Source of the DNA: Sphingorhabdus contaminans | GTDB lineage: Bacteria; Pseudomonadota; Alphaproteobacteria; Sphingomonadales; Sphingomonadaceae | Assembly (NCBI RefSeq): GCF_007280415.1 | Contig: NZ_VKKU01000001.1 | Location: 744,001-808,000, forward strand | Direction of reading: 5' to 3' | Length of the DNA: 64,000 nucleotides | In this document: piece after piece, positions 22,893-31,635 of the stretch | Position numbering within the stretch: the stretch's first letter is position 1 | Layout of the letters: each line of letters starts with the position of its first letter | Notes under the pieces: model-generated | Seen by the model: the letters and a program-made list of their open reading frames with translations, nothing else | What the model was told of the DNA's origin: nothing | Databases searched by the model: none | Translations under genes and position numbers: made by a program

Positions 22893-22974
22893 CCCGCCTT
22901 ACAGGGCTTTGACCGCATTGCTCCCTGGCCGCCTGTGGCCGACAATGCGCCCATAAGTTCGAAAAGGATATGCC

Positions 22975-23391
22975 ATGATTGCCAAATATATTGTCGGTTA
23001 CATCGCCACCGGAATAGCCTTTGCGGTAATCGACAGCTTTTGGCTGCGCACCATGTATACCCGGCTTTACCAGCCCGAAATTGGCGAGCTGATGATGAAA
23101 AGCGGCTTCCGCCTGGGGCCGGCGATTATATTCTATCTGCTCTATATATTGGGGATGATGATCTTCGCCGTTGGCCCTGCGTTGTTGAGCGGCAAATGGC
23201 AAACGGCTCTGATCTGGGGCGCGTTGCTCGGTTTCTTTTGCTATATGACCTATGACCTCACCAACCATGCCACGCTGAAGGTGTGGAGCACCAAGGTGAC
23301 GGTGCTGGACATCATCTGGGGCACCGTGCTGACAGGGTCTGCCTCGGTTGTGGGATATTGGATAACGACCGCTATTCTGGGGAAGAATTGA
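22975..23391 (+). CDS. DUF2177 family membrane protein
   Basis: A 138-aa membrane protein with four hydrophobic helices. Motifs typical of DUF2177 are FAVIDSFWLRTMYTRLY near the N-terminus and YDLTNHATLKVW in the third segment, where charged and aromatic residues sit at the membrane boundary. The family has no established function. It stands alone: 82 bases after folP, and convergent with the sigma54-type regulator gene. Confidence 0.82.
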   Translation: MIAKYIVGYIATGIAFAVIDSFWLRTMYTRLYQPEIGELMMKSGFRLGPAIIFYLLYILGMMIFAVGPALLSGKWQTALIWGALLGFFCYMTYDLTNHATLKVWSTKVTVLDIIWGTVLTGSASVVGYWITTAILGKN

Positions 23392-23444
23392 GGTAATTTG
23401 TCGGGGACTGTCTCCACCTTCCGGCGGGAAATCTGCCCGATCCC

Positions 23445-24872
23445 CTAAGCGACGTCGCTGATCCCCAGATCCGCCAGTTTGCGATACAGCGTCGAGCGTC
23501 CGATCCCCAAACGGCGCGCGACTTCGGTCATGCGGCCGCGATAATGCCCGATGGCCAGACGGATAACGTCGGCTTCGATTTCTTCGAGCGGGCGCATATT
23601 GCCATCGGCTTCGTACAGGGTGACGCCGATACCGTCATTCGCACCAGCTCCGTTCGAGCCGCCATTGCCGGGCACACCGACAGCAACGGAAATCTGCGGA
23701 AATTCTTCAGGGGTCAGCGCGTCGCGTTCGCACAGAACGGCGGCGCGGAAGAGGGCGCTTTGCAACTGCCGCACATTGCCGGGCCAGCTATAGCCCCGCA
23801 ACATGGTCAATGCTTCGTCAGTGATGCCCAGACTGCGCAGGCCGGGCTGATTTGCCAGGCGGCCCAGGAAATGGCGGGCGAGGGCGGGTATGTCGCTGGT
23901 CCGTTCACGAAGTGGCGGTATGGTCAACTGCACCACATTCAAACGGTAATAGAGATCTTCGCGGAATTCGCCTGCGGCCAGTTTGTCGGCAAGGCTGGAA
24001 TTGCTCGCCGAAATCAGGCGGACATCGATTCGGAAACTGTGCGATGCACCCAACGGTTGGATTTCATTCTGTGTTAACAGTCGGACAAGCCGGACCTGCG
24101 TTTCCTGTGGAAGATGGTCAACTTCGTCCAGAAATACTGCGCCGCCTTCGGCCTGCTGCAATATGCCGATGCGACGGTCAAATGCCCCTGCAAAGGCATC
24201 CTTTTCATGGCCGAACAGGACCGAATCAAGAAGGGTGGGCGAAATCGCGCCGCAATTCACCTTCAGCAGTGGTAATTTGGAACGGGGGCTGGCGGCGTGG
24301 ATCGCGTCCGCGACCACTTCCTTGCCGACACCCGATTCGCCTTCGATAAAGATGGGGGCGCGGCTGCGCGCGGCCTTTGCGGCAATAGCAAGAGCTGCGC
24401 GAAAGGCAGGGGCCGAACCGATGATTTCTTCGAAAGCCAGCGGCTGCGTGATTTTTTCGGTAAGGGGGTGGAGTTCCCCAAATTCCTTGCTTTTGTCAGA
24501 AGCAAGGCTGAGCGCCGCAATCAGGCGTTCGGCCGCGACAGGCTTGATGATGTAATCCGATGCCCCGGCCCGCATGGCCTCAATGGCGGCCTCGTTCGAT
24601 CCGATGGCCGTCAGCAATAATATAGGAAGTGCAGGGCGCCGCGATTTCAGTTCCGCAATCAGCGATGCCGCGTCCGAACCTGGTACCCATTGGTCCAGAA
24701 TGATCGCGTCGAGCATCATGCCGTCCTGGGTCCCCAGCATGGCAATGGCGGTTTCGGCGTCGCGCGCAAATACGGTGCGCCAGCCGGCACGCGAGGCGAT
24801 AGCCGATACCAGCCTGCATTGGGCCGGCTCGTCATCGACAAGCATCAACAATCGGGTCTCTTGTTCTAGCAT
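23445..24872 (-). CDS. NtrC-type response regulator with altered GAFTGA loop
   Basis: A 475-aa protein with receiver (LVDDEP, phosphosite in IILDQWVPGSD, LLTA and IKP), AAA+ domain (Walker A GESGVGKE, Walker B GGAVFLDEVDHLP, PGNVRQLQ) and Fis-type HTH (ARRLGIGRSTLYRKL). The sigma54-contact loop reads EKDAFAGA instead of GAFTGA, losing the first Gly and the Thr, so sigma54 activation is doubtful. It may instead repress or act with sigma70. ATG 24872 is chosen because the receiver begins there; upstream residues are non-conserved. No kinase lies beside it. It diverges from the cox IV/pnt operon and could regulate it. Confidence 0.85.
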   Translation of the reverse strand: MLEQETRLLMLVDDEPAQCRLVSAIASRAGWRTVFARDAETAIAMLGTQDGMMLDAIILDQWVPGSDAASLIAELKSRRPALPILLLTAIGSNEAAIEAMRAGASDYIIKPVAAERLIAALSLASDKSKEFGELHPLTEKITQPLAFEEIIGSAPAFRAALAIAAKAARSRAPIFIEGESGVGKEVVADAIHAASPRSKLPLLKVNCGAISPTLLDSVLFGHEKDAFAGAFDRRIGILQQAEGGAVFLDEVDHLPQETQVRLVRLLTQNEIQPLGASHSFRIDVRLISASNSSLADKLAAGEFREDLYYRLNVVQLTIPPLRERTSDIPALARHFLGRLANQPGLRSLGITDEALTMLRGYSWPGNVRQLQSALFRAAVLCERDALTPEEFPQISVAVGVPGNGGSNGAGANDGIGVTLYEADGNMRPLEEIEADVIRLAIGHYRGRMTEVARRLGIGRSTLYRKLADLGISDVA

Positions 24873-25030
24873 GCACCATCCATGAACAGGTTCAAGGAAA
24901 GTTGTGGTAACGCAAATGAGTAAAGACCCGATTAAGCATGGCGTATATTTTCTTTGGCGCGCCGGGTTGAGCATAAGGATAGGAGCGGTTAAGGCGCAAA
25001 AAGGATAAAGTTTCAAAATAGGAGGCAACA

Positions 25031-25165
25031 TTGGCACATAATCAGGATCTGGGACCTGCAAAAGAAACCTATGCGGGCTTTGTGGCTCTGTTCAAATGGG
25101 GCACGATAGCAGCCGTCGTTGTTACGGCACTTGTCGTGCTGATCATCGCAAACAGCGCCGCCTGA
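25031..25165 (+). CDS. aa3-type cytochrome c oxidase subunit IV
   Basis: A 44-aa single-span protein (AHNQDLGPAKETYAGFVALF, then WGTIAAVVVTALVVLII) matching the small bacterial aa3 oxidase subunit IV family: a short polar N-terminus with the ETYxGF motif before one membrane helix. Start TTG 25031 has a strong AGGAGG six bases upstream. It ends one base before the GTG of pntAA, so it leads the transhydrogenase operon. No other cytochrome oxidase genes are in the window. In Paracoccus the homologue is a non-essential accessory subunit. Confidence 0.8.
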   Translation: MAHNQDLGPAKETYAGFVALFKWGTIAAVVVTALVVLIIANSAA

Positions 25166-25166
25166 C

Positions 25167-26297
25167 GTGGTAAAAATCGCGGTATTGAAGGAAACCGCCA
25201 CTGGCGAAACACGTGTTGCTGCATCACCGGAAACGGTAAAAAAGTATATTGCTTTGGGTGCCAGCGTGTCTGTCGAAAGTGGCGCTGGCCTTCTCGCTTC
25301 GGTGAGCGATGCGGAATATGAGGCGATGGGTGCCTCGGTCGGCGCATCGCCAGCGGTCCTGAAAGATGCCGATATCATCCTCGGGGTCCAGGGACCTGAT
25401 CCAAAAGTCCTGAAGGGGTTTGCGCCGGGCGCCTGGCTTGTTGCCGGCCTTGATCCCTTTGGACAGCGTGCCCGCGTCGATGAATATGCCAAGGCGGGTG
25501 TCGAAGCACTGGCAATGGAATTCATGCCGCGCATTACCCGCGCACAGTCGATGGACATATTGTCGTCGCAGTCCAATCTGGCCGGATATAAGGCGGTTAT
25601 CGAGGCCGCATCGGCCTATGGACGCGCCTTTCCGATGATGATGACCGCCGCTGGTACAGTCAGCGCGGCAAAGGCCTTTATCATGGGTGTGGGCGTCGCC
25701 GGTCTGCAGGCAATCGCCACCGCACGCCGTCTGGGCGCACAGGTTTCCGCAACCGACGTCCGTTCGGCGACCAAGGAACAGATCGAATCGCTGGGTGCCA
25801 AGGCCATTTTCGTTGAAAATGTTGCCGGTATCGAAGGCGAGGGCGCTGGCGGTTATGCGACCGAAATGTCCGACGAATATAAGGCTGCACAGGCCGAACT
25901 GGTGTCGAGCCATATCGCCAAGCAGGATATCGTTATCACCACGGCATTGATTCCGGGCCGTCCGGCACCCCGTCTGATTTCCGATGCACAAATTGCTAGC
26001 ATGAAGCCCGGTTCGGTCATTTTTGACCTGGCCGTGGCCCAGGGCGGCAATGTCGAAGGCTCCAAACCGGACGAGGTCGTGGTCAAGCATGGTGTAAAGA
26101 TCATCGGCTATGCCAACACGCCGGCCCATCTGGCAGCGGATGCTTCCGCACTGTTTTCGCGCAACCTTTACAACTTCCTGTCTGCTTTCTGGGACAAGGA
26201 AGCCGGTAAGCCGGTTCTGCCCGACGACGATGAAATTACCGCTGCAATCCGTCTGACAAAGGACGGAAAGGTTGTGAATGAACGCCTGCTGGCGTGA
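25167..26297 (+). CDS. pntAA: NAD(P) transhydrogenase subunit alpha part 1
   Basis: A 376-aa domain I subunit of the proton-translocating transhydrogenase, binding NAD(H) on the cytoplasmic side. It shows the alanine dehydrogenase/PNT N-terminal domain (VKIAVLKETATGETRVAASPETV) and the Rossmann domain GVGVAGLQAIATARRLGAQVSATDVR. Start GTG 25167 directly follows the cox IV gene. Splitting of alpha into PntAA and PntAB is usual in alphaproteobacteria such as Rhodospirillum. The enzyme uses the proton gradient to make NADPH from NADH. Confidence 0.94.
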   Translation: MVKIAVLKETATGETRVAASPETVKKYIALGASVSVESGAGLLASVSDAEYEAMGASVGASPAVLKDADIILGVQGPDPKVLKGFAPGAWLVAGLDPFGQRARVDEYAKAGVEALAMEFMPRITRAQSMDILSSQSNLAGYKAVIEAASAYGRAFPMMMTAAGTVSAAKAFIMGVGVAGLQAIATARRLGAQVSATDVRSATKEQIESLGAKAIFVENVAGIEGEGAGGYATEMSDEYKAAQAELVSSHIAKQDIVITTALIPGRPAPRLISDAQIASMKPGSVIFDLAVAQGGNVEGSKPDEVVVKHGVKIIGYANTPAHLAADASALFSRNLYNFLSAFWDKEAGKPVLPDDDEITAAIRLTKDGKVVNERLLA

Positions 26298-26308
26298 GGG
26301 GGGACTAA

Positions 26309-26590
26309 ATGGACTTTATTTCAATCTTATCCATCTTCGTGATGGCCTGTTTTGTGGGCTATTATGTTGTGTGGTCCGTCACGCCTGCATTGCATACACC
26401 GCTGATGGCGGTCACTAACGCGATTTCATCGGTTATCATCGTAGGCGCGCTCATCGCTTCGGCGGCGGCGGGGTCGCCGAGTGCCAAGTGGCTGGGGCTG
26501 ATCGCGGTGGCTTTGGCCAGCGTTAACATCTTCGGCGGCTTTGCCGTAACGGCACGTATGCTCGCCATGTACAAGAAAAAGGAGCGCTGA
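26309..26590 (+). CDS. pntAB: NAD(P) transhydrogenase subunit alpha part 2
   Basis: A 93-aa membrane subunit with three hydrophobic helices (FISILSIFVMACFVGYYVVW, AISSVIIVGALIAS, LGLIAVALASVNIFGGFAV), forming part of the domain II proton channel. HTPLMAVTNAISSV is the family signature. It lies 11 bases after pntAA and 3 before pntB. Full length for the split-alpha form. Confidence 0.93.
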   Translation: MDFISILSIFVMACFVGYYVVWSVTPALHTPLMAVTNAISSVIIVGALIASAAAGSPSAKWLGLIAVALASVNIFGGFAVTARMLAMYKKKER

Positions 26591-26593
26591 TCG

Positions 26594-28006
26594 ATGGAAC
26601 ATGCTGCTCCTCCTGCATGGGTCATGCTCGCCTATCTGATTTCGGGCGTTTTCTTCATTCTTGCATTGCGCGGCCTGTCCTCGCCGGCAACGTCCCAGCG
26701 GGGCAACCGCTTCGGCATGGCAGGTATGCTGATTGCCGTGGTGACGACCCTGGTAACGCACGAAGTCGCCTCTCTGCCCGAGATTTTGGGCGCGATCGCC
26801 ATCGGCGGTGGCATAGGCTGGATTATTGCCCGCCGCATCGCCATGACGGATATGCCGCAACTAGTGGCCGCATTTCACAGCCTTGTCGGCCTTGCCGCCG
26901 TTCTGGTTGCCGCGGCTGCCTATCTCAATCCGGTCGCCTTCGGCATCACCGGAGCGGACGGCCTTATCAATCCGGTCAGCCGCGTTGAAATGGGCCTGGG
27001 TATCGCCATTGGTGCAATCACCTTTTCAGGTTCGGTCATCGCCTTCCTGAAACTGGCGGGCAAAATGTCGGGCGCGCCGATTTTGCTGCCGCTGCGCCAT
27101 GTGATCAATCTGGGTACGCTTGCGGCCATTATTGGACTGGTCGGCTATTTCACCATTGACCAGTCGCCCTGGGTTTTCTGGACGATCACGGCGCTCAGCT
27201 TCCTCATCGGTTTCCTCCTGATCATCCCGATTGGCGGAGCGGATATGCCTGTCGTGGTGTCGATGCTGAACAGCTATTCGGGCTGGGCCGCCGCTGCCAT
27301 GGGCTTCACCCTGCATAACACGGCGATGATCATCACCGGTGCGCTGGTGGGCTCGTCAGGTGCAATTCTGTCCTATATCATGTGTAAGGCCATGAACCGC
27401 AGCTTCATCAGCGTGATCGCCGGCGGCTTTGGTGCCGAAGCATCTGCAGGAAGCGGCGAAGCCAAGGAACAGCGCCCGTGGAAGCGCGGCTCTGCCGAAG
27501 ATGCCGCCTATATGATGCAGCAGGCCGAAAATGTCATCATCGTCCCAGGCTATGGTATGGCAGTCGCACAGGCGCAGCATGTGCTGCGGGAAATGTCCGA
27601 TATCCTGAAAAAGCAGGGCGTATCGGTGAAATATGCGATCCACCCCGTGGCCGGACGTATGCCCGGGCATATGAACGTCCTGCTCGCCGAGGCATCGGTG
27701 CCCTATGACGAGGTCTTTGAACTGGAAGATATCAACAGCGAATTTGCGCAAGCCGATGTCGCCTTCATCATCGGGGCCAATGACGTCGTCAATCCGGCAG
27801 CAAAAACCGACAAATCGTCGCCCATTTACGGGATGCCGGTATTCGACGTGGACAAGGCGAAGACCGTTTTCTTCGTCAAACGGTCCATGGGCGGTGTGGG
27901 CTATGCCGGTGTGGACAACGACGTCTTCTACATGGATCAGACCATGATGCTCCTCGCCGACGCCAAGAAGATGTGCGAAGACATCGTCAAAGCCTTGCAG
28001 CACTAG
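26594..28006 (+). CDS. pntB: NAD(P) transhydrogenase subunit beta
   Basis: A 470-aa subunit: about nine membrane helices (part of domain II) followed by the NADP(H)-binding domain III. Signatures include MPVVVSMLNSYSGWAAAAMGF in the channel, and VIIVPGYGMAVAQAQ, IHPVAGRMPGHMNVLLAEA and GANDVVNPAA in domain III. It completes the pnt operon, which ends at a good intrinsic terminator 28 bases downstream. Confidence 0.95.
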   Translation: MEHAAPPAWVMLAYLISGVFFILALRGLSSPATSQRGNRFGMAGMLIAVVTTLVTHEVASLPEILGAIAIGGGIGWIIARRIAMTDMPQLVAAFHSLVGLAAVLVAAAAYLNPVAFGITGADGLINPVSRVEMGLGIAIGAITFSGSVIAFLKLAGKMSGAPILLPLRHVINLGTLAAIIGLVGYFTIDQSPWVFWTITALSFLIGFLLIIPIGGADMPVVVSMLNSYSGWAAAAMGFTLHNTAMIITGALVGSSGAILSYIMCKAMNRSFISVIAGGFGAEASAGSGEAKEQRPWKRGSAEDAAYMMQQAENVIIVPGYGMAVAQAQHVLREMSDILKKQGVSVKYAIHPVAGRMPGHMNVLLAEASVPYDEVFELEDINSEFAQADVAFIIGANDVVNPAAKTDKSSPIYGMPVFDVDKAKTVFFVKRSMGGVGYAGVDNDVFYMDQTMMLLADAKKMCEDIVKALQH

Positions 28007-28033
28007 GCCACTTCACGCTAACGAAGGTCAACA

Positions 28034-28065
28034 GCCGCTCCGATACTGTGTCGGGGCGGCATTTT
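28034..28065 (+). terminator. Intrinsic terminator of the pnt operon
   Basis: A 10-bp stem (28034-28043 with 28051-28060, one T-G wobble) around a 7-base loop, followed by ATTTT. It sits 28 bases after pntB and before the racemase gene. Confidence 0.75.
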
Positions 28066-28088
28066 GATTGGCTTTTGTGAGGTGACCC

Positions 28089-28787
28089 ATGCGTAAACTA
28101 GGATTGATCGGGGGGATGAGCTGGTACTCAACCGAGCTCTATTATGCGCGTATCAACAAGCAGGTTCTGAAACGCACCGGGGGCAGTTGCAATGCGCCGC
28201 TGGTTCTCGAAAGCCTGAATTTCTGCGATATTGCAAAAGCGACAAGCGATCAGGACTGGGACCATGTCGCCGAGGTGCTGATTGCCGCGGCGCAACGGCT
28301 TGAAACCGCTGGCGCAACCGCGATCCTGATCTGCGCGAACAGCATGCACAAGGTGTATGAGCGTGTTGAAAAGGCCGTTTCCATCCCGCTGATCCACATT
28401 GCCGATGCCGTCGGCACGAAGATGAAAGCCGACGGCGTGCAGTCCGCTGCATTGCTTGGCACGGCCAATGTCATGGCTGAAAACTGGTATCGCCAGCGTC
28501 TGGTGAAGCATGGCGTTACCTTGATGCCTGCCGAAATGGACGATGTGAAGGATCTGGACCGTATCATTTATGACGAACTGATGCTGGGCCAGGTGAAGCG
28601 GGAATCGGAACGCACGTTAAAGACGATCATCACGGAAATTGACCAGGAGGGCATAAAGGCCGTGGTCCTTGGCTGCACCGAATTGTGCATGATCGTGGAT
28701 ACCAAAGCCAATGTTCTGCCCATTTACGACAGCACGGAAATTCATGCCGACGCGGGCGTTGAATGGATGCTGGGCGACGGCGCCTGA
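28089..28787 (+). CDS. Aspartate/glutamate racemase family protein
   Basis: A 232-aa cofactor-independent racemase-fold protein (RKLGLIGGMSWYSTELYYARIN, typical of the YgeA-like branch). The C-terminal catalytic Cys is present in VVLGCTELCMIV. At the N-terminal catalytic position, where classical enzymes read CNT and YgeA-like enzymes have Thr, this protein reads CANSMHK with Ala, so two-base racemisation is uncertain. The start has GAGG about six bases upstream (GTGAGGTGACCCATG). It stands alone after the pnt terminator. Confidence 0.8.
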   Translation: MRKLGLIGGMSWYSTELYYARINKQVLKRTGGSCNAPLVLESLNFCDIAKATSDQDWDHVAEVLIAAAQRLETAGATAILICANSMHKVYERVEKAVSIPLIHIADAVGTKMKADGVQSAALLGTANVMAENWYRQRLVKHGVTLMPAEMDDVKDLDRIIYDELMLGQVKRESERTLKTIITEIDQEGIKAVVLGCTELCMIVDTKANVLPIYDSTEIHADAGVEWMLGDGA

Positions 28788-28847
28788 CTTTTCAGGCCCA
28801 TCTAATTTGGGTTGGCATTTGCGGATAAGTGCGGCATCCTGCGCCCC

Positions 28848-30053
28848 ATGAGGATGAGGAAAATCGCTATCGCCAGCGCTGCAATCTGCGCGCTTATTCA
28901 ACCGGCATTTGCCAAAACCATAACGGTTGCCGCAGGTGAAGGCGCGCAGGAGCGTCTGCAGGAGGCGCTGATCACGGCGCAGCCCGGTGATACAGTCGAA
29001 TTGGGGGCAGGGCGTTTTCCCCTGACCGACGGGCTGTCGCTCGACGTCAATGGCGTGACGGTCAAGGGGCAGGGCGCGAAGGAAACCGTGCTCGATTTTT
29101 CGAACCAGAAAGGGGCGGGTGAGGGCCTGCTGGTTACTTCGGACGATGTAATATTGCGTGATTTCGGGGTGGAGAACAGCAAAGGCGATGGCATCAAATC
29201 AAAAGGTGCCGACCGGATCGTCTATCACAAGCTGCGCGTTGAATGGACGGGTGGTCCCAAAGCCACCAATGGCGCCTACGGCATTTATCCGGTCGAGAGC
29301 AAAGATGTGCTGATCGACCGCGTCGTGGTTCGCGGGGCTTCCGATGCAGGTATTTATGTCGGCCAGTCGCGCAATATTGTGGTGCGCGAATCCATCGCTA
29401 CCGAAAATGTCGCCGGTATCGAAATCGAAAACAGTTTCGATGCCGATGTGCACGACAATATCGCGACCCGAAACACCGGGGGTGTCCTGATTTTCGACCT
29501 GCCCAATTTGCCGCAAATGGGTGGGCATAATGTCCGTGTGTTCGACAATATCATCGTCGATAACATGACCCCCAATTTTGCACCCAAGGGCAATATCGTC
29601 GCCAATGTTCCGACCGGCACCGGCGTGATGGTCATGGCCAACCGCAATGTCGAGATTTTCGACAATCTGTTGGAAAGCAATGGAACGACCAACATCATGG
29701 TTGTCGGCTATCGCTTTCCCTATCAGGACCCCAAATATGATCCCCTGCCACGTGATGTGGTGATCTGGGATAACCAGCATGGTAAAGCGGGCTGGGACCC
29801 GCAATTTCGCGGCGGCAAGGAAATCGCCGCAGCCATGGGGGGAAGTTTCCCGGCGATATTCTGGGACGGGGCAGGCGGGCCGGAGCGGGCACCTGTCATT
29901 TCCGATTCCGTACCGGCACTTTCCCTGGGCCTGACCGACATTTCCGCCGATCCTGCCACGGCAAAGCCAGTGCCGCTTGCACCATCGGATAAACGTCCGG
30001 CGGCGTTGCCCGCGATCGTCCTGCCGGCGGCGATGGAGGCGGCGGTCCGTTAA
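28848..30053 (+). CDS. Exported parallel beta-helix repeat protein
   Basis: A 401-aa protein with signal peptide (RKIAIASAAICALIQPAFA) and a long right-handed beta-helix of PbH1-type repeats (VLIDRVVVRGASDAGIYVGQ, NIVVRESIATENVAGIEIEN, DADVHDNIATRNTGGVLIFD). Such folds bind or cleave polysaccharides or act as scaffolds. ATG 28848 is chosen because the signal peptide starts there. It overlaps the diheme cytochrome gene by one base (TAATG); the two correspond to the paired TIGR03805/TIGR03806 families, whose joint role is, to my knowledge, unknown. Confidence 0.82.
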   Translation: MRMRKIAIASAAICALIQPAFAKTITVAAGEGAQERLQEALITAQPGDTVELGAGRFPLTDGLSLDVNGVTVKGQGAKETVLDFSNQKGAGEGLLVTSDDVILRDFGVENSKGDGIKSKGADRIVYHKLRVEWTGGPKATNGAYGIYPVESKDVLIDRVVVRGASDAGIYVGQSRNIVVRESIATENVAGIEIENSFDADVHDNIATRNTGGVLIFDLPNLPQMGGHNVRVFDNIIVDNMTPNFAPKGNIVANVPTGTGVMVMANRNVEIFDNLLESNGTTNIMVVGYRFPYQDPKYDPLPRDVVIWDNQHGKAGWDPQFRGGKEIAAAMGGSFPAIFWDGAGGPERAPVISDSVPALSLGLTDISADPATAKPVPLAPSDKRPAALPAIVLPAAMEAAVR

Positions 30054-31069
30054 TGCGCCTGTTATTGCCATTCATGGCCTGCTTTGCCGCGGCCGTTGGT
30101 CTGGCAACACCGCAGGGACAGGTTTCGGACCAGCAAATTCTGGGGTCCACCTATCCGGCGACGCTGTCGGCCTATGGTTTCTTTGACGGGGCGGCGAACC
30201 GTCCGTCACAGCAATTGATACCCTATCAACTGCGAACGCCCCTGTTTTCCGACTATGCGGAGAAACAGCGGTTCATCTATCTGCCGGAAGGGACGCGAAT
30301 AACATCCGATGCGAGCGGAAAGCTTGCATTTCCTGTGGGCGCCGCGCTCATCAAATCCTTTGGATATCCCGACAAGACCGGCGCGCTGCACATATTGGAA
30401 ACCCGCCTGTTGCTGCATCAGCGCGATGGCTGGGTCGCCTTGCCCTATATCTGGCGTGATGATGGCAGCGATGCGGACTTGCGCGTTGGCGGTAAACGCA
30501 TTGCGGTTGACGTTGACCTGCAGGGAACACCGACGTCGATCAGCTACGCAGTCCCGAACAAGAACCAGTGCAAGCAATGCCATTCCTCGGACGGGCAAAT
30601 CGTACCCATCGGACCATTGTGGCAGAATTTGGAGTTTTCAAAAGGCAGCGACCGGAAAAAGCTGCTCCAGTGGATGCCGCAACTGGCCAAATTGGAGGCA
30701 TGGGGGAAATGGAATGATCCCTCAGGCGGCACGCTTGACCAACGGGCACGCCATTATCTGAAGGTCAACTGCGGCCATTGCCACGCGCCCAAGGGTTCGG
30801 CGAGCAATAGTGGCCTGTTCCTCGACGGATCTGCCGTGGACGGTGCGGCTTATGGCATCGGAAAGCGACCGGTTGCGGCAGGGCGGGCAAGCGGCGATTT
30901 CGATTTTGTCATCGAGGCGGGCCGGCCCGAGCGGTCAATATTGATCCACCGCATGAAAAGCACCGATCCGGCTATTGCCATGCCCGAGCTGGGCCGTGCG
31001 ACGGCACATGCCGAAGGCGTCAAACTGCTGGAAGAATGGGTGGCCGCAATGCCGCCCGCACATCACTGA
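30053..31069 (+). CDS. SO2930-type diheme c-type cytochrome
   Basis: A 338-aa exported protein with a hydrophobic N-terminus (LLLPFMACFAAAVGLA) and two c-heme motifs, CKQCH and CGHCH, about 70 residues apart. The first half (TPLFSDYAEKQRFIYLPEGT, FPVGAALIKSFGYP) is the conserved non-heme region of the SO2930 family. It is translationally coupled to the beta-helix gene upstream, suggesting an extracytoplasmic redox pair. The last seven bases overlap the end of convergent hspQ. The electron donor and substrate are unknown. Confidence 0.85.
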   Translation: MRLLLPFMACFAAAVGLATPQGQVSDQQILGSTYPATLSAYGFFDGAANRPSQQLIPYQLRTPLFSDYAEKQRFIYLPEGTRITSDASGKLAFPVGAALIKSFGYPDKTGALHILETRLLLHQRDGWVALPYIWRDDGSDADLRVGGKRIAVDVDLQGTPTSISYAVPNKNQCKQCHSSDGQIVPIGPLWQNLEFSKGSDRKKLLQWMPQLAKLEAWGKWNDPSGGTLDQRARHYLKVNCGHCHAPKGSASNSGLFLDGSAVDGAAYGIGKRPVAAGRASGDFDFVIEAGRPERSILIHRMKSTDPAIAMPELGRATAHAEGVKLLEEWVAAMPPAHH

Positions 31070-31413
31070 CGCATGGAGCGTTTCAGCTCGTAGCGCGAGC
31101 CCGTCCAGCCTTCGAACACCGCGTTGATGCCCGGATGGGTAATGGGACCATGTTCTACATCGGGCAGCAGATTTTGCTGGCTGACATAGGCGATGTAGCT
31201 GCTTTCGGCATTTTCGGCGAACAGATGGTAAAATGGCTGGTTCTTCGCAGGCCGTACAGGCTCCGGAATCGACTCATACCATTCTTCGCTATTGGCAAAG
31301 ACAGGGTCGATGTCGAACACGACGCCCCGGAAATCGAATATCCGGTGACGCACAACATCGCCAATTGCAAATTGGGCTTCAACAACTTCGGGAGCGGGAA
31401 CTTTTTCGGTCAT
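31063..31413 (-). CDS. hspQ: Heat shock protein HspQ (YccV-like)
   Basis: A 116-aa hemimethylated-DNA-binding/HspQ family protein: FAIGDVVRHRIFDFRGVVFDIDP, then QPFYHLFAENAESSYIAYVSQQNLLPD and HPGINAVFEG. In enterobacteria HspQ is an adaptor or specificity factor for Lon protease (earlier described as a hemimethylated-DNA binder). Length is close to the usual ~105-115 aa. It lies 132 bases from the tRNA-Ser gene that hosts the island. Confidence 0.88.
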   Translation of the reverse strand: MTEKVPAPEVVEAQFAIGDVVRHRIFDFRGVVFDIDPVFANSEEWYESIPEPVRPAKNQPFYHLFAENAESSYIAYVSQQNLLPDVEHGPITHPGINAVFEGWTGSRYELKRSMRQ

Positions 31414-31545
31414 AGCGGCAATATCATATCAATGTGTCCGCAAATCAACCTTGTCGCTTGGCAAAGCGAAAAACATCGGCTAATGGCCCCGCTCTGTCTT
31501 CAGGACGCGCCGGTTTTCCGGCACTGACCAGTCCTAAAGATTTGC

Positions 31546-31635
31546 GGAGAGATGGCTGAGTGGTCGAAAGCACCGCACTCGAAATGCGGCGTGCTCGTGA
31601 GGGTACCTAGGGTTCGAATCCCTATCTCTCCGCCA
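31546..31635 (+). tRNA. tRNA-Ser (anticodon CGA)
   Basis: Acceptor GGAGAGA (31546-31552) pairs with TCTCTCC (31625-31631), followed by discriminator G and an encoded CCA. The anticodon arm CCGCA-CTCGAAA-TGCGG gives anticodon CGA, and a long variable arm (GTGCTCGTGAGGGTAC) marks a class II serine tRNA. The T arm reads GGGTTCGAATCCC. Its 3' end is the left attachment site of the genomic island. Confidence 0.95.
31622..31635 (+). repeat. attL (14-bp direct repeat)
   Basis: CTATCTCTCCGCCA, the 3' end of the tRNA-Ser gene including CCA, is repeated exactly at 46328-46341. Integration leaves the tRNA intact on this side. Confidence 0.85.

Noticed and set aside
24953-24972. Sigma54 -24/-12 promoter before the cox IV/pnt operon
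   Set aside because: TTGGCGCGCCGGGTTGAGC resembles the pattern, but the GG and GC dinucleotides are not at the required spacing.
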